From contig CANXME010000868.1 in NCBI GenBank assembly GCA_948144175.1, forward strand, positions 1 through 64,000: DNA of 64,000 bases. The letters run 5' to 3'. The notes under the pieces were generated by a model, which saw only the letters and a program-made list of their open reading frames with translations, made no database searches and was not told the DNA's origin. This DNA comes from Closterium sp. NIES-65 (lineage: Eukaryota; Streptophyta; Zygnematophyceae; Desmidiales; Closteriaceae). A program made the translations under genes and the position numbers. Numbering within the stretch: the stretch's first letter is position 1; each line of letters starts with the position of its first letter. Shown here piece by piece: positions 10,913 to 21,600 of the stretch.

Positions 10913-12349
10913 TCCTCCCCCACCGCAGCCGGCGCCTGACCGTACCCACCGTACTTGTACTTGCACCTTTTGCGGTTGTGCCCATACTGTCGGCATCGAC
11001 CACACCGATAAGCGTGCGGCGGTGCCTCGAACCGGGTGTGATTCTCTGGCCTCCCAACCCTCGTCTCAATCAGCGCTGGTGCATCGCACTCGCCCACTTG
11101 TGCCAGTGGAGCCTCCATAATCAGCCGGTCCACACAGGTACCCATCACATCCCGGTTGTATGTCTGGCGAAGATTGCGAGTGGTGTAGTACTCAGACACA
11201 AGGATCTCCACACTCCGCTGCTTCAGAATGCACATTGCCACGGCGTGGGCACAAGGGAACTGGTACTCCTCCCAGTTCCCGCACTCGCACGTCCGGGCAT
11301 CGAGGTTCACGTTGAAGCTCCGCCACTGGGACTCGTTTTCCCCCCCCCCTGGTCTGGATGGTTCCCACAGAGTTGTCCCCACCGATGAACCAATACCCCT
11401 GGCACCTCTGCTTCTTTTGGTCCAGTCGTTTCGATGCGGCAGCCGTGAGATACTCATCCCTGCAGCGCGCCTTCTCCTTCCTCTCGTACCACTTGTCGCG
11501 AGACCAATCCCAAAGGGATGCTAGGAGCCACGTTGGTGGCAGCATTCGGATGCCGCGGACAGCGCTGTTGATGGACTCCGCGGCGTTGCTTGTGTAGATG
11601 CCAGAACGCAGTGTCACCGCAAACAGACGGGCCCAGTGCATGAGCATGATTCCCCCAATGCGATAAGAGGATCCGCGCCTGTTACGGTAGAACCCTGTGC
11701 GCACATGTATTTCGGGTCCTCCATCAACATCGGCCGCCTCATCCCCATCCTCCGTAGCATCCACTGGCACCGGATCATCCTCACATGCTGGCTCATCCGG
11801 CCCTGGCGCAGGAATGTTCTCCCGCTGCCCGCAGTCTGGCCATGGCAGAGCCAGAGCCGATGCTGGGTGGAAGTGCTCAGTAAACCCACCCATCTCAGAT
11901 CCCTGAGTGCCCGTGGTCCTCCCCGTGTCAATGTCCTCTGACCGGTACCACTCCCGGGCACGTCGCAGGACCGTGTTGACGTCAAATGCTCGTGCACCCG
12001 GGTTCCCCAAAGTGGTGAGAGCGCCTATCCCATCACCCGTGGAGCATGATGCCAAACCATTATCACGCACAGATGCTGGAGCTCGCTGCACGTCGCCCCC
12101 AGAGGGCACTGGTGAGCCCCCCCTTCCAACGGACCCCACCCCACCCATGAAATTCGCGCCCAGGCCAACCCCAAACGTAACATCACCGCGTGGCCCGCAG
12201 TGGTGTCGCCTGGGTCCTGCAGTCTGAGGACTGGGCCAAGACCCTACCAATTCACCGCTCGCAGCATATACACTATCTCTTGCTCCAGGGCCGAACAACG
12301 GCTCCCCCCCATCCGCACTCCCGATGCCTGACCATCTTGCTCCGCCGCG

Positions 12350-12780
12350 TCCTCGCCCTCCAGAAGCATCACCAAGCGGGACTCCCCTCCCTCCACCTCC
12401 AATGCCGGACCATCCTGCTCCTGCACCCCCCTGACCTCCAGGAGCCCCACCAAGCGGGACTCTCCTCCCTCCACCTCCAATGCCGGACCATCCTGCTCCT
12501 GCACCCCCCTGACCTCCAGGAGCCCCACCAAGCGGGACTCCCCTCCCTCCACCTCCAATGCCGGACCATCCTGCTCCTGCACCCCCCTGCCCTCCAGGAG
12601 CCCCACCAAGCGGGACTCCCCTCCCTCCACCTCCAATGCCGGACCATCCTGCTCCTGCACCCCCCTGCCCTCCAGGAGCCCCACCAAGCGGGACTCCCCT
12701 CCCTCCACCTGCAAGTCCGGACCATCCCGCGCCAGCATCCCCCTGCTCCCCGGCGGCCCCACCGAGCGGCTCTTCCCGTA
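12350..12780. repeat. 78-bp minisatellite inside the MURA coding region
   Basis: Five clear copies start at 12376, 12454, 12532, 12610 and 12688 (exact 78-bp steps), with diverged units on both sides. Because 78 is 3 x 26, the unit keeps any frame open. On the MURA strand it encodes a 26-residue Gly-rich unit (GGAPGG, GAGWSG, GGGGRGVPL). It sits in the insert between the DDE core and the SWIM finger. Confidence 0.9.
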
Positions 12781-14867
12781 CTCCACCACCAACCCCCGTG
12801 AAGTCTGATCCGGCACCCCCATGCCCTCCGCAATCGCCCGCGGGGGGCACTCCTCTACCTCCCCTGCCAAGGCCCGCCCCTGCAACGCCACCGCCTCTCC
12901 CTCTGCGACCACGTCCAGATGAAGCTCGTCCTCACCCTCCACGGCCGATGCCAAAAGCAGCCGCTCCGCCATCCCCTTCGTCTGGTATCCCTGACGGGAC
13001 TCCAATACCCTCGTGCGCTCTGGCCCGTCTTCCAGGTGCGTTCATCCCCCCTCTGCCAGCCAGACCGCCGCCACGCCTGTTGTACGCGGACGTGTTGCCC
13101 TCCGGGAACCCACTCCCTTCGGGTTGGGACGCGATGTCGACGCCACCATTTCCCGCGTTGCCACCACGCTCCTGCCCTCGCTGTGCCCTCCTCCCTTCGC
13201 GAGCATCCGCGAACACGAAATCCCTAGCCCCCTCAAATGTTGCCCGGGCTCCAGGAGGGGGGACCCGAGGAGCCGGCTGGGGTTGTGGCTGTGGCTGCTG
13301 CCGGACAGGCCCGAACAGATATGCGGCCATGTCAGGAAAATCTCGTCGTGCGGCCCCGACAAGCGCAACCCATTTCGTTTCAGACCGACACTTCACCAAG
13401 CGCCAGAAGAACGCTGTTGCCGCTTTGCCGAACCGCTTAAGGTTCTGCTCCAGATGCCACGCACAGAAATAATGGGGGATGTGGCTTGGCATCACCTCCC
13501 TTGCTGCCGGCACCAACCCCTTATCGCGATCGCTGATGATGGAGGCATCGTCCCTACGCGCCCACTCTGGGAACCCCTCAAGGAACAGCTTCAGAAACCA
13601 GGTCGACGCGTCCTTGTTCTCCGACTCCACCAAGGCCCATGCAAGTAACAGAATCTCCTGGTTCCCGTCAATGGTGACGGCGATGAGCAGCACAGCCTTC
13701 TGCGCACTAATGAGATGTGTACCGTCGAGCGCAACAACCGGGCGGCAATAATTTAACGCATGCCGTGCTGCAGAGGGACGCACGTAGAATCGGTGGAAAC
13801 ACCGATCTAATGTGTCCAACCGCACTTGAACTTCCGGATCGATGACTGTGAAACGAGTGAGAAGCCACGGAACCTGGCGAAAGGACTCCTTCCAATCTCC
13901 ATATCGCTCCTTTAAGATGTACTCTCGAAGCCGCCAAGCCTGCCAGTAGTGGATCACTACCCTTCCATGACCCTCGAGCATTCTTTTGAGCTCCACGGGT
14001 GAGATGAATGGATTTGCACGGACCAAATTGCCGTATCGCCGAGCGAGGATGGGAATACTGTTGGCTAACCCCTCGGCGTAACCCTGCCTCCAATGCAACG
14101 GACACGTATGCATTTCCGGAGAAACGAGCCGCGTAATACGCCATAAACCACCGTGTCCGATTTGCCCATATGTGCAGCTCCATAGGCACGCGGGTAACCA
14201 TCCGTCCGATGAAGCCTTGCATCCAACCACTGCGTAGTTATGCTTCACTAAAAGGACTTTTACACCAAACCGATGCTCTAGAGCGTACGCATAAACGGCC
14301 TCCTTGCATTTATCACGGCTAGAGTACAGGCCCCCCAGCTCCAATGGCGCGTAGTCATTAGGCCTGTCGTACCTAGGGTTGAACTCGGGAGCCGCATTAA
14401 GCTGTCGCAAGGCCTGCGCTAAGGGATTAGAGGCCATACGCACGCGTTAGACGCTACATGGTGACCAGTATTGTCAGAGATAAGCTAAGACTATTCAGTG
14501 GAGTACTAATGTGGGCCCGGATATGAGTTGCCTAAAGTAATGACTGCGTTAGGTGTCTACCCGGTATTGTAAAACGGGAGACTCGCCTAAGCTTCACAGG
14601 AACATGATGCTTACGGAAGGGTTCATGAACCGTTGAGGATCACGAATGCTTTGATCATGAAACCGTGAAGGCCGGAAATGACATGGCCAGATCCCGAAGG
14701 ACACAGTACAATCAACCTCTATATAAGCCTCTCGAGTTATAATACATGGCCCAGAAAATTCCGAAATTTTGCTGGGACAAATGATGTGGCTTCCTCCACG
14801 TTCAATTACACGTGGCATGGGGTTGGTTGGTTGCTTTTCGTGACTGCTTGTGGCAATTCCGAAGTTC

Positions 14868-15056
14868 ACGCGAGAGCATGCGGCTGCCCGAATGACGGTG
14901 GGGAAAGGGCGGGAAAAGGGGGCTGGGGGGGGCGGGGGGAAGGGAGGTCCATTCAATTTAGACAAACGCCCTCGTGGCGAGCGGGGAGCAATTTAGGTCG
15001 ATTCAATTGAGACAAACACGATTTTCGCCGATGCGCGCGATTTCGCCTACTTGAAA
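14868..15056 (-). repeat. Right terminal inverted repeat with 9-bp target duplication
   Basis: The inverted repeat occupies 14868-15047 and the target duplication TACTTGAAA 15048-15056. There are two mismatches to the left repeat in 180 bp. It includes the C/G-rich block and the TTTAGACAAACGC motif. Confidence 0.97.
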
Positions 15057-15656
15057 TCTTACTTCCTCGTAATGGTTTGGAAAGTATGGCTGATGTTCGT
15101 GGCCATTATGCTTTTTGAGCTGTTTGTGAGCAGAGCGCACTTAGTACATTCCCAACTTCGAGGGACCAACCACGGACCATTTCGTATAGGTTTGGCAGTT
15201 GGTGCGATTGGGCGTCCCTCAGTTGAGGAAGGAACAACAACATTAGAGGAGGTTCGGGTTGGCCATTCGTCCCTCCAACATTGATGGAGCGCCAATGGAT
15301 ATCCCAACTCCCTCCCTCTACGATAGTTTCGAAATGTGGTGTTGAGCAAAGAATGTAAAATTCGATATAAAGTTCATTGTCTCGCGAATTTAAATTTGTG
15401 ACTAATTAAAAGTGCTTTAATCGAGCGGGTAATACAATTGATGTGCTGCTTCATAGATCTCGCTATAAAACTGCAAATTAATGAATTCGCTACATTTCGG
15501 GTTCGTAATGAATCAATATAAAATATGAGTTTTATATTTTTTAAATGATCCGTTATTGATGTTCAATTATTTATTAAAAGAACATTTATTACTTAGTGTT
15601 ATACTAGAACCAGGGAAACCTACAGCAAACAGTGCTACATTTTGAAAACACCAAAA
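15057..15656. other. AT-rich intergenic stretch
   Basis: AT content rises at about 15360-15650. No coding or structural feature is supported. It separates the MULE from the 3' end of the minus-strand gene at 15657-25253. Confidence 0.6.
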
Positions 15657-18600
15657 CTAATACGTGAAAGCACTAGCTACTAGGCCCTCGAGACCCTCAC
15701 CACTAATAAAAACAACATCGCTGCGCGCGAACGACCATGCCCCAACACCCGGCCGCCACCAGGGACCATTTGCGGCTGTTGCTCCTCCAATTGCAGCTCT
15801 TGTCCAGTTCCAAATCTTGTTGTAATAAATGTTCACATCGCGGACGTTCTCGTTGGTGCTTCTCGGCAAATCACTGCCGTGGATGACGCGGTGCTCCACC
15901 TGAGGTGGTAGGGAATACCATGACTAGTATCTGCACGAGAAGATCCTTAAAAAGAATGTAGCAGATGCAGCAAACTGCACTCACCCCATTCAGCCAGAAC
16001 GCTAGTAACTTCAGCGGGAGAATAAGCCTGCGACCTTGGGGGCGCTTGAATGAGGCGCTGATTGCATTTATGAAGCAAGGTGATGCAAACGGCACACGGT
16101 GCTCATTCATGTGCCAAGTAAGCATGTTGAACGCTGCAGGGCCTGTCGTGTCGTAGGGGAAAGATACGATACTTTGTGAAACAGTTGGAATGTGAAGCAT
16201 TAGTCAGGCAAAATGGAAAAGGAAGGTACACATAGGACTGGCAGGCTGGGCCTATCCTGGCTTTGCTTACTGCTGGGGTGGGGAGGGGAAAACAGGGAGG
16301 GAAAGAGGGTACACTGGGGACTGTTGGGCTCTGCCTTGGCTGACTTTGCTTGCTGCTGGGGTGGGGAGGGGAAAACAGGGAGGGAAAGAGGGTACACTGG
16401 GGACTGTTGGGCTCTGCCTTGGCTGGCCTTGCTTGCTGCTGGGGTGGGGAGGGGAAACCAGGGAGGGAAAGAGGGTACACTGGGGACTGTTGGGCTCTGC
16501 CTTGGCTGGCTTTGCTTGCTGCTGGGGTGGGGAGGGGAAATCAGGGAGGGAAAGAGGGTACACTGGGGACTGTTGGGCTCTGCCTTGGCTGGCCTTGCTT
16601 GCTGCTGGGGTGGGGAGGGGAAAACAGGGAGGGAAAGAGGGTACACTGGGGACTGTTGGGCTCTGCCTTGGCTGGCATTGCTTGCTGCTGGGGTGGGGAG
16701 GGGAAAACAGGGAGGGAAAGAGGGTACACTGGGGACTGTTGGGCTCTGCCTTTTGCTGGCTTTGCTTGCTGCTGGGGTGGGGAGGGGAAAAGAGGGAGGG
16801 AAAGAGGGTACACTGGGGACTGTTGGGCTCTGCCTTGGCTGGCCTTGCTTGCTGCTGGGGTGGGGAGGGGAAAACAGGGAGGGAAAGAGGGTACACTGGG
16901 GACTGTTGGGCTCTGCCTTGGCTGGCCTTGCTTGCTGCTGGGGTGGGGAGGGGAAACCAGGGAGGGAAAGAGGGTACACTGGGGACTGTTGGGCTCTGCC
17001 TTGGCTGGCCTTGCTTGCTGCTGGGGTGGGGAGGGGAAAAACAGGGAGGGAAAGAGGGTACACTGGGGACTGTTGGGCTCTGCCTTGGCTGGCCTTGCTT
17101 GCTGCTGGGGTGGGGAGGGGAAAACAGGGAGGGAAAGAGGGTACACTGGGGACTGTTGGGCTCTGCCTTTTGCTGGCTTTGCTTGCTGCTGGGGTGGGGA
17201 GGGGAAAACAGGGAGGGAAAGAGGGTACACTGGGGACTGTTGGGCTCTGCCTTGGCTGGCCTTGCTTGCTGCTGGGGTGGGGAGGGGAAAACAGGGAGGG
17301 AAAGAGGGTACAATGGGGACTGTTGGGCTCTGCCTTGGCTGGCCTTGCTTGCTGCTGGGGTGGGGAGGAGAAAACAGGGAGGGAAAGAGGGTACACTGGG
17401 GACTGTTGGGCTCTGCCTTGGCTGGCCTTGCTTGCTGCTGGGGTGGGGAGGGGAAAACAGGGAGGGAAAGAGGGTACAGTGGGGACTGTTGGGCTCTGCA
17501 TTGGCTGGCTTTGCTTGCTGCTGGGGTGGGGAGGGGAAAACAGGGAGGGAAAGAGGGTACACAGGGGACTGTTGGGCTCTGCCTTGGCTGGCCTTGCTTG
17601 CTGCTGGGGTGGGGAGGGGAAAACACGGAGGGAAAGAGGGTACACTGGGGACTGTTGGGCTCTGCATTGGCTGGCGTTGCTTGCTGCTGGGGTGGGGAGG
17701 GGAAAACAGGGAGTGAAAGAGGGTACACTGGGGACTGTTGGGCTCTGCCTTGGCTGGCCTTGCTTGCTGCTGGGGTGGGGAGGGGAAAACAGGGAGGGAA
17801 AGAGGGTACAATGGGGACTGTTGGGCTCTCCCTTGGCTGGCCTTGCTTGCTGTTGGGGTGGGGAGGGGAAAACAGGGAGGGAAAGAGGGTACACTGGGGA
17901 CTGTTGGGCTCTGCCTTGGCTGACTTTGCTTTCTGCTGGGGTGGGGAGGGAAAAAAAGGGAGTGAAATAGGGTACACTGGGGACTGTTGGGCTCTGCCTT
18001 GGCTGGCCTTGCTTGCTGCTGGGGTGGGGAGGGGAAAACAGGGAGGGAAAGAGGGTACAATGGGGACTGTTGGGCTCTGCCTTGGCTGGCCTTGCTTGCT
18101 GCTGGGGTGGGGAGGGGAAAACAGGGAGGGAAAGAGGGTACACTGGTGACTGTTGGGCTCTACCTTGGCTGGCTTTGCTTGCTGCTGGGGTGGGGAGGGG
18201 AAAACAGGGAGTGAAAGAGGGTACACTGGGGACTGTTGGGCTCTGCCTTGGCTGGCCTTGCTTGCTGCTGGGGTGGGGAGGGGAAAACAGGGAGGGAAAG
18301 AGGGTACAATGGGGACTGTTGGGCTCTGCCTTGGCTGGCCTTGCTTGCTGCTGGGGTGGGGAGGGGAAAACAGGGAGGGAAAGAGGGTACACTGGTGACT
18401 GTTGGGCTCTGCCTTGGCTGGCATTGCTTGCTGCTGGGGTGGGGAGGGGAAAACAGGGAGGGAAAGAGGGTACACTGGGGACTGTTGGGCTCTGCCTTGG
18501 CTGGCCTTGCTTGCTGCTGGGGTTGGCAGGGGAAAACAGGGAGGGAAAGAGGGTACACTGGGGACTGTTGGGCTCTGCCTTGGCTGGAATTGCTTGCTGC

Positions 18601-21600
18601 TGGGGTGGGGAGGGGAAAGCAGGGAGGGAAAGAGGGTACACTGGGGACTGTTGGGCTCTGCCTTGGCTGGCTTTGCTTGCTGCTGGGGTGGGGAGGGGAA
18701 AACAGGGAGGGAAAGAGGGTACAATGGGGACTGTTGGGCTCTGTCTTGGCTGGCCTTGCTTGCTGCTGGGGTGGGGAGGGGAAAACAGGGAGGGAAAGAT
18801 GGTACACTGGGGACTGTTGGGCTCTGCCTTGGCTGGCTTTGCTTGCTGCTGGGGTGGGGAGGGGAAACAGGGAGGGAAAGAGGGTACACTGGGGACTGTT
18901 GGGCTCTGCCTTGGCTGGCCTTGCTTGCCGCTAGGGTGGGGAGGGGAAAACAGGGAGGGAAAGATGGTACACTGGGGGACTGTTGGGCTCTGCCTTGGCT
19001 GGCCTTGCTTGCTGCTGGGGTGGGGAGGGGGAAAACAGGGAGGGAAAGAGGGTACACTGGGGACTGTTGGGCTCTGCCTTTTGCTGGCTTTGCTTGCTGC
19101 TGGGGGTGGGAGGGGAAAGCAGGGAGGGAAAGAGGGTACACTGGGGACTGTTGGGCTCTGCCTTGGCTGGCTTTGCTTGCTGCTGGGGTGGGGAGGGGAA
19201 AACAGGGAGGGAAAGAGGGTACAATGGGGACTGTTGGGCTCTGTCTTGGCTGGCCTTGCTTGCTGCTGGGGTGGGGAGGGGAAAACAGGGAGGGAAAGAT
19301 GGTACACTGGGGACTGTTGGGCTCTGCCTGGCTGGCTTTGCTTGCTGCTGGGGTGGGGAGGGGAAAACAGGGAGGGAAAGAGGGTACACTGGGGACTGTT
19401 GGGCTCTGCCTTGGCTGGCCTTGCTTGCCGCTAGGGTGGGGAGGGGAAAACAGGGAGGGAAAGATGGTACACTGGGGACTGTTGGGCTCTGCCTTGGCTG
19501 GCCTTTGCTTGCTGCTGGGGTGGGGAGGGGAAAACAGGGAGGGAAAGAGGGTACACTGGTGACTGTTGGGCTCTGCCTTGGCTGGCATTGCTTGCTGCTG
19601 GGGTGGGGAGGGGAAAACAGGGAGGGAAAGAGGGTACACTGGGGACTGTTGGGCTCTGCCTTGGCTGGCCTTGCTTGCTGCTGGGGTGGGGAGGGGAAAC
19701 CAGGGAGGGAAAGAGGGTACACTGGGGACTGTTGGGCTCTGCCTTGGCTGGCATTGCTTGCTGCTGGGGTGGGGAGGGGAAAACAGGGAGGGAAAGAGGG
19801 TACACTGGGGACTGTTGGGCTCTGCCTTTTGCTGGCTTTGCTTGCTGCTGGGGTGGGGAGGGGAAAAGAGGGAGGGAAAGAGGGTACACTGGGGACTGTT
19901 GGGCTCTGCCTTGGCTGGCCTTGCTTGCTGCTGGGGTGGGGAGGGGAAAACAGGGAGGGAAAGAGGGTACACTGGGGACTGTTGGGCTCTGCCTTGGCTG
20001 GCCTTGCTTGCTGCTGGGGTGGGGAGGGGAAACCAGGGAGGGAAAGAGGGTACACTGGGGACTGTTGGGCTCTGCCTTGGCTGGCCTTGCTTGCTGCTGG
20101 GGGTGGGGAGGGGAAAACAGGGAGGGAAAGAGGGTACACTGGGGACTGTTGGGCTCTGCCTTGGCTGGCCTTGCTTGCTGCTGGGGTGGGGAGGGGAAAG
20201 CAGGGAGGGAAAGAGGGTACACTGGGGACTGTTGGGCTCTGCATTTTGCTGGCTTTGCTTGCTGCTGGGGTGGGGAGGGGAAAACAGGGAGGGAAAGAGG
20301 GTACACTGGGGACTGTTGGGCTCTGCCTTGGCTGGCCTTGCTTGCTGCTGGGGGGGTGGGGAGGGGAAAACAGGGAGGGAAAGAGGGTACAATGGGGACT
20401 GTTGGGCTCTGCCTTGGCTGGCCTTGCTTGCTGCTGGGGTGGGGAGGAGAAAACAGGGAGGGAAAGAGGGTACACTGGGGACTGTTGGGCTCTGCCTTGG
20501 CTGGCCTTGCTTGCTGCTGGGGTGGGGAGGGGAAAACAGGGAGGGAAAGAGGGTACACTGGGGACTGTTGGGCTCTGCATTGGCTGGCTTTGCTTGCTGC
20601 TGGGGTGGGGAGGGGAAAACAGGGAGGGAAAGAGGGTACACAGGGGACTGTTGGGCTCTGCCTTGGCTGGCCTTGCTTGCTGCTGGGGTGGGGAGGGGAA
20701 AACACGGAGGGAAAGAGGGTACACTGGGGACTGTTGGGCTCTGCATTGGCTGGCGTTGCTTGCTGCTGGGGTGGGGAGGGGAAAACAGGGAGTGAAAGAG
20801 GGTACACTGGGGACTGTTGGGCTCTGCCTTGGCTGGCCTTGCTTGCTGCTGGGGTGGGGAGGGGAAAACAGGGAGGGAAAGAGGGTACAATGGGGACTGT
20901 TGGGCTCTCCCTTGGCTGGCCTTGCTTGCTGTTGGGGTGGGGAGGGGAAAACAGGGAGGGAAAGAGGGTACACTGGGGACTGTTGGGCTCTGCCTTGGCT
21001 GACTTTGCTTGCTGCTGGGGTGGGGAGGGAAAAAAAGGGAGTGAAATAGGGTACACTGGGGACTGTTGGGCTCTGCCTTGGCTGGCCTTGCTTGCTGCTG
21101 GGGTGGGGAGGGGAAAACAGGGAGGGAAAGAGGGTACAATGGGGACTGTTGGGCTCTGCCTTGGCTGGCCTTGCTTGCTGCTGGGGTGGGGAGGGGAAAA
21201 CAGGGAGGGAAAGAGGGTACACTGGTGACTGTTGGGCCCTGCCTTGGCTGGCTTTGCTTGCTGCTGGGGTGGGGAGGGGAAAACAGGGAGTGAAAGAGGG
21301 TACACTGGGGACTGTTGGGCTCTGCCTTGGCTGGCCTTGCTTGCTGCTGGGGTGGGGAGGGGAAAACAGGGAGGGAAAGAGGGTACAATGGGGACTGTTG
21401 GGCTCTGCCTTGGCTGGCCTTGCTTGCTGCTGGGGTGGGGAGGGGAAAACAGGGAGGGAAAGAGGGTACACTGGGGACTGTTGGGCTCTGCCTTGGCTGG
21501 CCTTTCTTGCTGCTGGGGTGGGGAGGGGAAAGCAGGGAGGGAAATAGGGTACACTGGGGACTGTTGGGCTCTGCCTTGGCTGGCTTTGCTTGCTGCTGGG

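Larger units (their letters stand above)
10816..14437 (-). pseudogene. MURA-type MULE transposase, two lesions
   Basis: Reading leftward from ATG at 14437: an N-terminal MuDR-like region, then the MULE transposase core with VVALDGTHL (Asp238), IISDRDKGL (Asp303) and CAWHLEQN. After a long Gly/Arg-rich stretch comes TSNAAESINS (probable third acidic residue). Then a SWIM zinc finger (CECGNWEEYQFPCAH), a CX2CX4HX4C zinc knuckle (CGRCRQYGHNRKRC) and an acidic Glu-run tail. The protein would bind the inverted repeats and catalyse DDE cut-and-paste transposition. Lesions: an in-frame TGA at 12934-12932, and one extra base in a G10 tract (plus-strand 11340-11349) that breaks the frame between the acidic motif and SWIM. 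The ~1,200-codon span is longer than typical MURA because of the Gly-rich insert of several hundred codons. An intron removing that insert is possible and would also remove the stop. Confidence 0.88.
5738..15047. mobile_element. Complete Mutator-like element (MULE) with ULP1 and MURA genes
   Basis: The 9,310-bp unit is bounded by 180-bp inverted repeats and a perfect 9-bp target duplication. It holds two convergent genes: a ULP1-type cysteine protease on the plus strand (from 6432) and a MURA transposase on the minus strand (14437 to 10816). ULP1-bearing MULEs are known in plants (Kaonashi-type elements). The near-identical inverted repeats suggest recent insertion. The transposase carries an in-frame stop and a homopolymer frameshift, so this copy may need transposase in trans, unless those lesions are sequence errors. 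Confidence 0.95.

Noticed and set aside
12558-13472. Plus-strand Pro-rich open frame opposite the MURA gene
   Set aside because: Antisense shadow of the Gly-rich insert and 78-bp repeat; the minus strand carries the transposase motifs.
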